From: Siphonodentalium dalli
Lineage: Eukaryota > Mollusca > Scaphopoda > Gadilida > Siphonodentaliidae
NCBI GenBank assembly: GCA_032622095.1
Contig: CP136064.1
Location: 125,163,605-125,227,604 of the forward strand
Length of the DNA stretch: 64,000 nucleotides
Reading direction: 5' to 3'
The notes under the pieces are model-generated. The model had not been told where the DNA came from and searched no databases. It saw only the letters and a program-made list of their open reading frames with translations. The position numbers and the translations under genes were made by a program. This document shows, in pieces, positions 11,281 to 23,504 of the stretch (position 1 is the stretch's first letter; each line of letters starts with the position of its first letter).

Positions 11281-12623
11281 AGTAGGCATGTCTTACACAA
11301 TGGTTGGCAATTTGCGATTATATAGACTGATCTCAGCTCTATTGCTGGAAGGTTTCCTGGCCAAATACTTTGAAAATGTATGGTGTTTGTATAATCTGGA
11401 CAATGATATGCGTTTGTTGTTATTATTTACACAAGCGACTGTTTGTGACATTTAATGTTATAAGCGACCCGCTGTTGGTAGGGAATTCCCGATGACATTA
11501 GTTACTTTTAAATACATGTGTACGTCTCTGTCGTACACTTATAAACAACGAAACCCCGGACAATTTATATTAAATATTTATTTTGTATACCTGTCAAAGC
11601 AACATTTATTCATAATTATTATCAACAGATGAATCAAACATTGGCAAGTATTTCGAATAAATAATTATATTAATTGTTCTGCTTGTTACAAGTATCATGC
11701 TCAAACAGTTCTATCCGAGTTTATTGGTGACGATATTTAGTCATACCGCGATATCATTTTCAGAATCGTAGTCGGTATTAAAATCTGAATATCGTGAAGC
11801 CCCATGAGAACCTTGTTGCCAAGTCATCTCCCACTTATTATGGGGTCTGCTATGTTTCAATCCAACTATCTATGACTGTTACTTATCAATAATGTTGTGA
11901 AAGATGTATACGTTTGTGGTGTGCTCCTATTAGTATGCATACATTACGACATGAAGTTCACAAGGTACCTGGAAGTGACTGCACAATTTCACTCCCGTGA
12001 CTGGATAAGTTATTACCGAAACAAGTATGCCATTTCAAATGTTTTACTTTTACATATATTTGAGTGATAACTGATAGCTTCGTTTTTTGTCTTAAAATGA
12101 GAGGCCCAATTCGTACGATTTAGATTGGTCGAAATTAGTATTACTCGTGAATGAAAAGCAATTTGTAGGTCTGTAGCACATGGATAAGTCAATCGTGCAT
12201 CAAATTTACAGCCGTGTTTTCATTTACATCTAACATGTATTAAATAATGTATTGTGAGTTTTTGGATAATTCCTTGTTGGAAAGTGTCCTCTGATTTTAA
12301 TCTGCTATAATGTGTGCCCCATATTTCAACATGTGCATGTGCCTACTAATGTTACATGTGTCAATGGATGATTATTTGCCTAAGATTTCTAGCATATTTG
12401 AAGATTTAATAAATCAAGCAACACTCAATAGCTAGAAATACCAACCTGAATAATTGTCATATTTTAGTGAGCTTTTTAATTGTGTGTATCCCAAGTTTGA
12501 CCAATGTACAGCTGCATGCGTAATTTTATTGCCCATTCATTGGGAATTCAACCAAGCCTTGTTTCCTAACAAATGTAACTTTAGTTCGTAGTATTATGAA
12601 ATCGAATCTTACTCCTCCCATAG
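11281..12623. other. No gene recognised
   Basis: AT-rich sequence between the A/B array and the next TIR element. I see no ORF with recognisable motifs, no tandem array and no TIR pair. Confidence 0.5.
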
Positions 12624-13246
12624 GTGACACTCCACAGTTTCGAATGATTGGGTAGTGGTAAATTTCTTAGAATAGAGTACCAGTGTTTTCTGACACCATG
12701 GGTGTGGCATGTTTATTTAGAGAAGGGTGGCTATGGATTTATGGATTTTAGAGGATGTCTTTAAGTTTTGAACACTATTGTGTCAGGTGACCTTGGCCCC
12801 AACAACATCAATTAGTAGCGATTTCTGAGAAACAGTGGCTCCAGTCACCGGCGTGACATTTTAGCGCCTACAATTTGTCATCTGCATAAAAAATGTGTTT
12901 TGAAAATCCCAGTGGTGAGAAGTTTGAGGAAACATTGTTCTTCCAGACAACATAGGCGGTTACGCTGGGGAAAATCTTGTTTTTTGTGTCCCATGGGTCA
13001 AAAATTGCTTATTTTGGCCATTTTTGCATAAATGTTTCATTTTTCAGGCATAAACTCAAGGGACATAACTCTTGCTACCCAATTGAAATGATAATTTTGC
13101 ATCAAAATCCTAAAGCCTAGTATATGTTCAACCCAGGCATGTATACATTGTGTATATCTTGTGAGTTCACATTTGAGTCATTGTTCTCAATGAATTTATG
13201 CCCCCTTATTCATGCTGCCATCCCTACAGAAACTGTGGAGTGTCAC
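12624..13246. mobile_element. MITE-like element, GTGACACTCCACAG family, copy 1 (623 bp)
   Basis: Begins GTGACACTCCACAGTTTC and ends GAAACTGTGGAGTGTCAC, a perfect 18-bp TIR. The interior is non-coding. It is clearly homologous, but diverged, to the copy starting at 14010. No target duplication is obvious. Confidence 0.8.
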
Positions 13247-14009
13247 ACTCAAGAGCAGCAAATAGCAGTTATCATCTGTCAACTTGATTATTCTTACTGG
13301 AAATCATTTATTGGCAAATCTGCTCAGCCAGAATGCAATTTTTTGTTAAATACACCATTCTTCCATGGATATTCTAAGATAGGTGGCATATACCACATAA
13401 TTTGGTGATGGTATGGTGTCTTGGGACAGTGTGGGTGGGTCATGCTTGTTGTTGATGATTTCTCAGATGAGAGGTATTTTTTCATGATATCATGCTCCTT
13501 GAATCTTAGTTGGAAAGGCTGACATTCACATTGCAGTGGTACAATACAAGATTGGATTTTCAGTATATCTCATTGAAAGTGTGAAATTTAATAATTTATG
13601 CTCCCCTGACCATATTTCACTTGACATCTTATTGTTTGTGTGCTGTCATGACCTTGTATAGCTTCCCCTAATGCCAAACAAGACTTGATAAATGCATGAA
13701 ATATTATTTTTTTTCTTTTGATATCTGAGGCAATGCATTTGGAAATATACAATATAGCATTTCAGACCTTCAACCTAACAATGGGGGTCGGACATATCCA
13801 TTTTGTCGTTACGTCAAGCATAACGTCATTTGAGCTATGAAAGTTCCAAAAAGGGGTAAAATCAGCGGATGCATGTAAACCCCACTCAATATTGCTGATT
13901 GTGGTTGCAATAATGCATAATGTGTCATATATCATTTTAAGCGGTATCGTGCAGAGAATATGTAGACGTGATTCCTATCAAAGAGCAATGAAATAACACA
14001 CCCCTTAAT
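13247..14009. other. No gene recognised
   Basis: Unassigned sequence between two copies of one MITE family. A short plus-strand frame (13124-13408) starts inside copy 1 and has no recognisable motif. Confidence 0.45.
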
Positions 14010-14615
14010 GTGACACTCCACAGTTTCGAATGATCAGTAGGTGTAACATTCTTTCAACAGAGTACCAATGTTTTCTGCCACCATGGGTGTGGCATGTTTA
14101 TTGAGAGAAGGTTATTTATGAATTTGTGGATTTTTAGAGAATGTCTAAGTTTCGAACAATGTTGTTTCAAGTGACCTTGACGCCACCAGTAGCAAGTAGT
14201 AGCGATATCTGGGAAATAGTGGCTCCAGACACTGGCGTGACTTTTTAGCACCTAAAATCTAGCATCTGCATGAAAACAAGTTTTTGATGAGAAGTTTGAA
14301 CGTTTTTTTTTATATTATTGGGAGGAAACAGTGTTCTTCCTGACAACATAGGCGGTTACGCTCGGGAAAATCTTGTTTTGTGTTCCATGGTTCCAAACAT
14401 TGCTTATTTTGACCATTTTTGCATAAAAATTTCATTTGTCAGGCATATAGTCAAAGGGCATACCTCTTGCTACCCCTGGTTAACATGATAACTAAAAAAT
14501 CTTAAAGACTAGTATACGTATGTATACAGTGTGTATGTCTTGAGAGCTAATATATGAGTTGCATTGATGCCCCCTTATTGCTGCAGCAATCCCTGCATAA
14601 TCTGTGGAGAGCCAA
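14010..14615. mobile_element. MITE-like element, GTGACACTCCACAG family, copy 2
   Basis: Starts GTGACACTCCACAGTTTCGA and follows copy 1 along its length, including a shared CACCATGGGTGTGGCATG stretch. Its right terminus is eroded (ATCTGTGGAGAGCC in place of ACTGTGGAGTGTC). Same orientation as copy 1, starting about 1.4 kb to its right. Confidence 0.75.
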
Positions 14616-17349
14616 TTTCACTTACTCCTCCCGTATACCCATCATATTATTTATGGAAATGTCTGCGAGACCAAGTGTTTGCGATATTATGGCCGAACAC
14701 AACAGTTGTAATGTAAAGTCTACGGTTCAGGAATACATGTATACAGTGTATTGTATTTTTGTTTGCGGTATAACCGTTAAATATACCGTATAGGATAATA
14801 CGATGTACCGTTTATTTCACATTATATTACTGGCAACTATACTTCCGATAAAATACCGTAATTAATGCATATACTGGCAATTTACAGTATAAACAATTGT
14901 GTAAGTTATACACCTTATATGCGGTACACTTTTATATAAAAAAAAACAATGTTAAAGGCACGTGAGGCCTTAGTTGTCAAAAATATTCATATTTGTTCTA
15001 ATCACCGTAAATAGAAAAACATTAAAACGCATACAGTTTCGTTCATATATACCATGGCCATCACGTAAACAGCATGTTATCATAAAGACCTACTATATTT
15101 TACCTAAGCAAGAGCCTGATTGTGTTACAGAAGACAGCACAATGCTACTGGCTAATCACACACACATGGCATAAACGCTCTTTATTAGTTCCATTTCAGG
15201 AACAAAGAACGCTCTTTATGTTTACTATCACAATATAAACAAACACCAGAAAAGTAACTTTGTATGCTTTTGTTTACATAACAATGGTGAAACATTTGAC
15301 AATAACATACTTTTTATGCGATATTTCTTATTTGTATACGGACAAAGTCTGTCTACATTTTGATGTTCTTTCTGTTTGTGGCGGTTTTTGACGGGTGGAA
15401 ATATTTTCACAGGATACCCACCGCCAAGGCCAACCGTACATTTAACCAACATCATAGCAGTGTGGCATTTGAATATAAACGGAAGTTCCGTTATTTTAGA
15501 TCAATTTCATTTCAATTGATTACGGAAACCCCGTATTTTCATAGCAAATGTGATGGCAAATTTGCCCACACTATGCCGAAATTTGCGGATATTTTTAACA
15601 GTGTACGTAATCAATTCAAACTGGAAATACATGTAAATGCACATAATGCTTATAACCGTAGGCCCAAACACAAAGAAGTTAAGTACGTTCGCGCGGTACC
15701 AGCATACCTGATCGAATTTGTACGGACAACAATCCTGTTAACCTCAACACCAACAATTTCTAAAGGTTGGGTGAGGAGCCCAATGTCGTCACAAATGAAC
15801 AATCAGAAGGACGAATTCGGATGAAAACAACGCAGATTCTCCAATTCATTCCACACAACGTGTCCAATGCCCGCAGGAATTGAATATTATGCAGACAACT
15901 AAGAAATGTGAACAAGTTCCTTCCATAACGCTTGGGATGAATTGGTTGTATTCGATCAATATGAGCCGGCTGTCCCTTCATTGTCCAGAACAAGACTTTG
16001 CTATCAACTCTGGCGAGCCCCCATAAATTACACAGAGGCCCAATAAAAGGAAAACAACATAAACCAAAAGTGTCACGATGAACAATTACGTTCGTCCCTT
16101 AATTCAATGAAGAGTGCACCTATGTTCTGAACCAGAAGCACGATAGGAGGTCACAGCATGTCATCAGACACAACAGCCTTGTCCCGAAGTCCATACAATA
16201 CCTTCGTATATCTGATATGACGGGCGTGCAAATTAAGATATGAATGTATTGGAGGATATAGCGCCGTGGCTGTTGGGCACGGTTCACAATAAATGTGCCC
16301 CACAGTGACAAACCCCTCAATAAAACACACTCAAGCTATATTTATTTCTTATTTTAATCTAGTCTTTCTTTATTAATTTCTATAACTTTAACTGATTCAT
16401 TTTTTCTTAAATATGTATACAGTTAGGATAGTATACATGCATGGAACACTGAACGTTAGTCCGATATTTTACCTGTATATTATCGATCGATTTGCCTGTA
16501 TTGCCGCGCACTTAAAACCACGCCCATTTGTTATATTTACCGCTTTTAGTCATTTATAGGTCAACAAGATGTGACGTCGGTTCGTGTTATGGTGTGTTTT
16601 ATTGCGATATAAAATAAACAGTCGACCAATCACCGAACGGGATTTATATAGTACTGTAGTAACTATTTGTATTTCATAGTTCTCTATGACGGTGCACCGG
16701 TACATTTTGTATATGCTGATGTCGGTCTTAACAATTGATGATTTGCTTTGGCCTACATCACAAAACTGCATCTGGGTAGAATTAGTCACACAAGGCTCAG
16801 CTTCCACGTCAGTTTGGATCACGGAAACGAACGGCCTGATTGTTCCATTGTTTAAAATTCGACGAATATCGCTGTGTAACTCGATGGGTACCGTTCGAGA
16901 TTTTTCGGAAACGCCATATCAGTACATGCATGATGTATATTTCATACATATGGATACTGCTCTACTGCTTGACGCTCAAACTGGAAAATTTTAACGCTAT
17001 GCTATCTTAGAATACTAGAGTGGTCCTGGGAGACATAGCGCAATGACAGGGTCCGCGCTGGCCCAAAATTTACTTTTGCCAAATATTTTGCCAAATGAAA
17101 ACATTTTTTGCCAAATGCTGTTAGAAGTTGCCAAATGCTATCAGTTTCTACAACATTGTGTCTTTTATTTTGATTATTTCGACAATCGCTGCTTGAGCGA
17201 CATTTGATATCGATAGGAAAGCAGTTATTAATAATTCTCGCCTCTATACTTTGGTTTATGATAGAAAAATAATCCAACAGCATAACAGTGAAATTATAGA
17301 ATGGTTTCTTCTCAGAAAGGCACATCGAAACAAAGAGGATTAGCTATGT
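14616..17349. other. No gene recognised
   Basis: Holds one 154-codon open frame (15360-15824, plus) and one of 102 codons (16686-16994, plus). Neither has a recognisable domain, composition change or splice context, so they are not called as genes. A CCGTA-rich patch lies around 14770-14930. A run of TTTTGCCAAAT copies is at 17078-17140, just outside foldback F1. Confidence 0.4.
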
Positions 17350-18497
17350 GTGTGACTAATTACCGCCCGGGACCACCCGGGCGCCCCCACCATCCCGGGG
17401 ACACTATATCTCGACGTTATATAAGGTAGCGACATGCCATCTGAGGGCAACTTAGAAGATTTTACTCGCTCGCTTGTCTCCGGCCGGTGTTATTAACCCC
17501 GCAAATGCCGATATTGGCTAAAAGAGATCGGGTATCCCGGGTGTATTCGTGTGTTTTCGGACAGTATATTTTGGTGATGCGTGGTAATGCAATACCACCT
17601 AAGTTTGACTTCCAAATATTGACTCTTTGACGCGTCCACGACCGATGTTATTAACCCCTCATAATCCGGTAAAATACCATATAAACAAAAAGAGCCCGGG
17701 ACCGCCCGGGTGCCCCCATGGGCCCGTGGACACTATATCTCGACGTTATAACGTAGCGACATACCCCACGAGGTCAACCTAGAAACTCTTACTGGGTCGC
17801 TCGTCTCCGGTCGGTGTTATTAACCCCGCAAGTGCCGATATTGGCTAAGAGTGATCCCGGGTGTCTTCGTGTGTTTTCGGGCAGTACATTTTGGTGATGC
17901 GTGCTAGTGCAATACCACCTGAGTATGAATTCCAAATATGGACTCGTTGACGCGTCCACGGCCGATGTTATTAACCCCTCATAATCCGGTCAAATACCAT
18001 ATAAACGAAAAGAGCCCGGGACCGCCCGGGTGTCCCATGGGCCCGTTGACACTATGTTTCGACGTTATAACGTAGCGACATACCCGACGAGGTCAACCTA
18101 GAACATTTTACTCGCTCACTCGACTCCGGCCGGTGTTATTAACCCCGCAATGCTAATATTGGCTAAGAGAGCCCGGGTGATCCCGGGTGTCTTCGTGTGT
18201 TTTCGGACAGTATATATTTTGTGATGTGTGGTAGTGCAATATCACCTGAGTGTGACTTCCAAATATTGACTCGTCCACGGCCGATGTTATTAACCCCACA
18301 TAATCCGGTAAAATACTATATAAACAAAAAGAGCCCGGGACCGCCCGGGTGCCTCCATGGGCCCATGGACACTATATCTCGACGTTATAACGTAGCGACA
18401 TACCCCACGAGGTAAACCTAGAAAATTTTACTCGCTAGCTCGACTCAGGCCGGTGTTATTAACCCCGCAAATGCCGATATTGGCTAAGAGAGCCCGG

Positions 18498-19409
18498 GGT
18501 AATTCACGGTAAGTTTTCACGAGACGCACTAATTAGATAACGCACATATACGATAGCAAATAACGTACGTAAACTGTCTTAGCAGACCGAATGATATTTG
18601 TTTCATTGGCAAATGGAACCAAAATAGGCCAAGGTGCTTACTGAAGCCAATGTATACATCTTTTTTGTGGGGTTTACACTCATAAATGTATCCTATTTAA
18701 TTCAGGGCCCCGACCAGTATTACATGGTATCTCACCAACAGCAAAAAGTAATAAACATTGATCACTTCCTTCACAGCCGCCAACACGCATAACATAAAGT
18801 ATAACAATCAGTTGTTGAAGAATCATTGATATTATTATACATAAAAATAACATTTATGCGAAAGGAAATATATTTTTCCAATCATTTTACGCGGCTAAAT
18901 CCATATTATGCCAATGAGGTTCCATGACAATGATAACTGAGTCAGGCCATGCCTTTATTAATATAACATTAATTAAAAAAAAAATTATATGGCCACTTAA
19001 AAATATAAAATGAAGTGTTAGGAAACCTATTTATTATATACTTGCCCATGAATGATAAGGTTTTAGCAGTGAGATATAAGTGATATCCCACTCTAGAGTG
19101 ATATCCCACTAGTGAGTGATATCAGCTTGAAATTTCTGATGTATTGACATTCATTGGGGGGCCATAGGCAAGTAACTAAAGTATATAATAAACAGAATAT
19201 CCACACGTTTTCAGTGGATATGGGTTAAATCTCATTCGTGATGACAAAACATTTGAATTTCCACTCGTGGCTAAAGCCACTCGTGGAAATTCAATGTTTT
19301 GTCATCACTCATGAGATATAACCCATATCCACTGAAAAAGTGTGGATATCCTTTATATATTCTACATGTATCACATCGGTCCTTCTTTCGCAGCCAAATA
19401 TAACTTACT
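18498..19409. other. Spacer of foldback F1, with palindromic inserts
   Basis: AT-rich middle region without a gene. It contains a TGATATCCCACT-rich hairpin zone at about 19040-19175 and the long palindrome listed next. Confidence 0.6.
19190..19365. repeat. Long near-perfect palindrome, arms about 75 bp
   Basis: ATATCCACAC...CAGTGGATATGGGTT...GATGACAAAACAT...GAATTTCCACT is mirrored on the other side of a centre near 19270. At the centre the motif CTCGTGG appears in the same, not inverted, orientation on both sides. A small internal flip therefore breaks the symmetry. MITE-like; no ORF. Confidence 0.75.
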
Positions 19410-20331
19410 CGAGTAAAATGTTCTAGGTTGACCTCGTGGGCTATGTCGCTACGTTATAACGTCGATATATAGTGTCCACGGGCCCATGGGGCGCCCGGGC
19501 GGTCCCGGGAGATCACGGGCTCTTTTTGTGCATATAGTATTTTACCGGGGGTTAATAACATCGGCCGTGGACGCGTCAACGAGTCAATATTTGGAATTCA
19601 GACTCAGGTGTATTGCACTACCACACATCAACAAAATATACTGTCCGAAAACACACGATGACGCCCGGGCTCTCTTAGCCAATATCGGCATTTGCGGGGT
19701 TAATAACACCGACCGGAGACGAGCGATCGAGTAAAATGTTCTAGGTTGACCTCGTGGGGTATGTCGCTACGTTATAACGTCGAGATATAGTGTCCACGGG
19801 TCCATGGGGGCACCCGGGCGGTCCCGGGCTCTTTTTCTTTATATGGTATTTTACCGGATTTTGAGGGGGTTAATAACACCGACCGGAGACGAGCGATCGA
19901 GTAAACGTTTCTAGATTGATCTCGTGAGGTATGAGGCTACGTTATAACGTCGAGATATAGTGTACACGTGCCCATGGGGGCACCCGGGCGGTCCCGGGCT
20001 CTTTTTGTTTATATGGTATTTTACCGGTTTTGAGGGGTTAATAACATCGGCCGTGGACGCGTCAACGAGTCAATATTTGGAATTACACTCCGGTGGTATT
20101 GCACTACCACACATCACAAAAATATACTGTCCGAAAACACACGAAGACACCGGGATCACACGGGCTCTCTTAGTCAATATCGGCATTTTCGGGGTAAATA
20201 CTGACACAGGCCGGAGACGAGCGATCGAGTAAAATTTCTAGGTTGACCTCGTGGGGTATGTCGCTACCGTATAACGTCGAGATATAGTGTCCACGGACTC
20301 ATTGGGGCGCCCGGGCGGTAATTAGTCACAC

Positions 20332-21029
20332 CGACCAGACATACCAGCAAACCATCCACCCGTCGATACTAATGATACCAGATTAACTGCATCTTGATAG
20401 AGGTGTTAACTTTTCATCACCTTATAAATCGCCACCAATACTACCACTAATGAAAGAGTATCCTGAAATGAGTGGTATTGGTTGACAAACATTATTAAAC
20501 TTTCTTGAGTTATCAAAAGTTACTTGCCAATTTTTTTGCCAATTGAAATATGTTTTGACAGATGTGAATTATTTTTGCCATTGACAAGTGACAGCGCGAA
20601 CTTTGCGGCAAGGACAGCTTGAGATTGTTCCGTGATAGTTGTAATCTACCGCCGAGCCAAGACAGATCGTATCAGCTATACTATTTAACTAACGCAATGG
20701 TTTTGCTCACATAATCTACAGACAAGCGCGAAGACAGTTACTCCACTCTCGTTATTTTTCACAGAGAACGAGATCATGCTTCGATTGCTATATTGCGGTC
20801 TAACGAATCGTTCTAAAATGGACATTAAGTTTAGTTGCTCAGGTGCATTCTACTGAAATCAATTCCAACCCAAATTTCTATTATCGATCGACTAACTGCA
20901 AACTTTAATTAACCATGTTGCATTTGTTGTCAGATTAAACTATCAAGAAAACACAATCTGTTCCTTACAGCGCCATTAGATTAATTGATAATAACACACT
21001 TTCGCTGATCGAGAAGTCATTGTCATGTA
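20332..21029. other. No gene recognised
   Basis: Unassigned flank of F1. TTTTTGCCA-like motifs near 20530-20580 recall those in the left flank. Confidence 0.4.
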
Positions 21030-21161
21030 GCTGTGGAACAGGTTCATATACATGTATCTAGTCAGTGGAACATGTTCATATACATGTATCTAGTCAGTGG
21101 AGCTGGTTCATATACATGTATACATTATATAGTCAGTGGAACGGGGTCATATACATGTAAA
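21030..21161. repeat. 31-bp minisatellite, block 1 (about 4 copies)
   Basis: Units read GTCAGTGGAACAGG then TTCATATACATGTATCTA. Block 1 is separated from block 2 by the TIR element at 21162-21712. Confidence 0.85.
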
Positions 21162-21712
21162 GCCAATACGCAAAGGATTATATAGCAAACAATATGTAAT
21201 CGGGGTTCACGATTACATGGCTGTTGGTATATATTCGCGACCACGGGTGGCATGGGATGTTCGACTGAATATCAGAATATAGGATATCATAAAATCCCAT
21301 ATCCCATAATATGTCAAATATAGCGAATTATCGAAATATGAAATACAACGAAAAGGCAAAATAGGAAAAACAGCGAGATAGCGGAATAAAAAATGCAGCG
21401 AAATGGAGAAATATAGGAAATAATAATTATTAACAAAATAACGGAAATAGAAATGTTTTAACCTCCCCCAAGCCCACCCACCCAATAGAAGAATTTGACT
21501 TATATTACACTAGAGTTGATCAATTGTGGTTTGCAATTTCTCATACAAATCGTCAAAGTACATTCTTTATATATAGTTATCACCTTTTCAGATTAAATAT
21601 GATACTCAATCGAAACCACGCGTGCCTACTGTGGTCGCGTTTATATGTCAATATCCATGTAATCGTGAACAACGATTAGATATATTTTGGTAGTCAAACG
21701 TGTGCGTATTAG
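21162..21712. mobile_element. TIR element inserted in the 31-bp minisatellite
   Basis: The left end (CCAATACGCA... then GTTCACGATTACATGG, with GCGACCAC further in) is matched by its inverse near 21625-21712. This gives about 60 bp of imperfect TIR. The minisatellite stops at its left edge and resumes at its right edge, which supports insertion. The interior is AT-rich with no convincing ORF. Confidence 0.65.
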
Positions 21713-22220
21713 GTGACATGTATCTAGTCGGTGGAACAGGTTCATATCCACGTAGCTAGTCAGCGGAACAGGTTGATATTCATGTATCTAGTTATTCTAG
21801 AGTGGAACAGGTTCATATATAGGCCTACATGTATCAATAGTCAGTGGAACAGTTCATATACATGTATCTAGTCGGTGGAACAGGTTCATATACATATATC
21901 AATAGTCAGTGGAACAGTTCATATACATATATCTAGTCGGTGGAACAGGTTCATATACATGTAACTAGTCGGTGGAACAGGTTCATATACATGTATCAAT
22001 AGTCAGTGGAACAGTTCATATACATATATCTAGTCGGTGGAACAGGTTCATATACATGTAACTAGTCGGTGGAACAGGTTCATATACATGTATCTAGTCG
22101 GTGGAACATGTTCATATACATGTATCCAGTCGGTGGAACAGGTCCATATACATGTAGCTAGTCGCTGGCACGTGTCCATATACATGTAGCTAGTCGGTGG
22201 AACAGGTTCATATACATATG
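21713..22220. repeat. 31-bp minisatellite, block 2 (about 15 copies)
   Basis: Repeats of CTAGTCGGTGGAACAGG then TTCATATACATGTA, with some copies carrying ATCAATAGTCAGTGGAACAG. Same family as blocks 1 and 3. Confidence 0.9.
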
Positions 22221-23237
22221 AACACATTGATCACGGAAATCATCGGGGATTGTCGGACATGAACGACTGCTTGATTATTCAGCACGTCCGGATTTGGCAA
22301 GAAATTTGTTTTGGTCTATAATCAGTGTTGTTGCCCTGCACCTAAAACTCACCAATCAGGTCACACAACCCACCTCTGGACAAGCGTTACCGTGAGAAGA
22401 AGAACGTGTGGAGATTGAACGCGTTGAAAATGTCTGACATGCCCGCATGTCTTCAAAATGATATAACGTTTACCTCGATTTAACGGACCTCTGATGTGCC
22501 TGTTTGATATTATCATGCTTGGTGAAAGGCTGCCCTCTATGTTCATACATACACAAAGCATCTGCTTGACCCAAAAAAACCAAGGGTGTTTGCTCATTTG
22601 CATAATTATCGTTTTTAATTTGCAATTGAAATGCGTTGTGCGTATATAGTGTTGCGGCCGACGTAACTTCGTTTTATGGTGTATGGTTTCTATCGGGTCT
22701 TCCCGTGGACCAAATAGCTGCACAATAGCATTATACTGCAGCTAATATTGAAATACCGCGGAAAAAATCACAACCGAGCGACCATACAATACGTTTCGTG
22801 TTACTACGCGTTGATGTTCAAATAACCGCCCTACTCAGTGGAGTCTGATCATTTTCCTTGCCGCTACAAATATTCCTCCGACCTTACAAATATATCATTA
22901 TGGCAGAACGGCGTGTTGTCAATTTCTTATCCACAGCCGAAACTTAATTGTTAATTTAAGATATTATCATTCTTGAAATCAACACGTCTACATTCAATAC
23001 ACGCTAAACAAGACATTTCGTCATACATATATATGTATGTGTATACCCTGTGAAATTGCGTTTTTCCGCTCTCCGTCAACGGATTCTCGCAATGTTTGGT
23101 TTTCTAAACAGCGAGGATTCGAACTGTCCGAACTTAAATTCATGCGTTGAATAAATAGTGGGAAAGACAGACAATCCTAGTTCATAATGAATTTAAGTAT
23201 ATAAGTATAAATAATAAACGGCGGATTCAACGTGGTC
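22221..23237. other. No gene recognised; separates minisatellite blocks 2 and 3
   Basis: A 120-codon open frame on the minus strand (22361-22723) has no recognisable motif. The segment may itself be an insertion into the minisatellite, but no TIR pair was found. Confidence 0.4.
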
Positions 23238-23333
23238 ATGGGTTTTGACCGCGATAAAAATTGCGCAAACTCCGCATGAAATCCTTAGGGGTTCATGCAG
23301 TTTGCTGAATTTTTCTTGCGGTCAAAATCCCAT
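23238..23333. repeat. Palindrome, about 43-bp arms
   Basis: ATGGGTTTTGACCGC...GCATGAA is mirrored by TTCATGC...GCGGTCAAAATCCCAT around a short loop near 23285. It would form a stable hairpin. It lies directly left of minisatellite block 3. Confidence 0.75.
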
Positions 23334-23339
23334 TTCTTA

Positions 23340-23504
23340 TGTAGCTATAGTGGGTGGAGCAGGTTCATATACATGTATAGCTAGTCGGTGGAACAGGTTC
23401 ATATACATGCAGCTAGTCGGTGAAACAGGTTCATACACATGTATTTAGTCGATGGAACAGGTTCATATACTTGTAGCAAGTCGGTGGAACAGGTTCATAT
23501 ACAT
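23340..23504. repeat. 31-bp minisatellite, block 3 (about 5 copies)
   Basis: Same GTCGGTGGAACAGG / TTCATATACATG unit as blocks 1 and 2, more than 1 kb away from block 2. Confidence 0.85.

Larger units (their letters stand above)
17350..20331. mobile_element. Foldback element F1 (2,982 bp) with GC-rich subrepeat arms
   Basis: The left end GTGTGACTAATTACCGCC is matched by its reverse complement ending at 20331. Arms (about 17350-18497 and 19410-20331) are inverted copies built from tandem units of about 320 bp. The CGACGTTATA box is at 17412, 17741, 18060 and 18380 on the left; its complement is at 19452, 19771, 19941 and 20271 on the right. Units carry CCCGGG-rich boxes and TTATTAACCCC. Long TIRs made of tandem subrepeats define foldback-type elements. 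No ORF is convincing, so it is non-autonomous. No clear target duplication was found. Confidence 0.8.

Noticed and set aside
15360-15824. 154-codon open frame on the plus strand, the second longest uninterrupted frame in the window outside repeats
   Set aside because: No recognisable motif, no splice or composition signal, and no support from neighbours; kept out as a gene call.
22361-22723. 120-codon minus-strand frame
   Set aside because: No domain recognised and no repeat or exon context.
23100-23125. B-box-like GTTCGAATCC on the minus strand, possible tRNA
   Set aside because: The flanking bases do not pair as a T-arm stem and no A box or acceptor stem was found.
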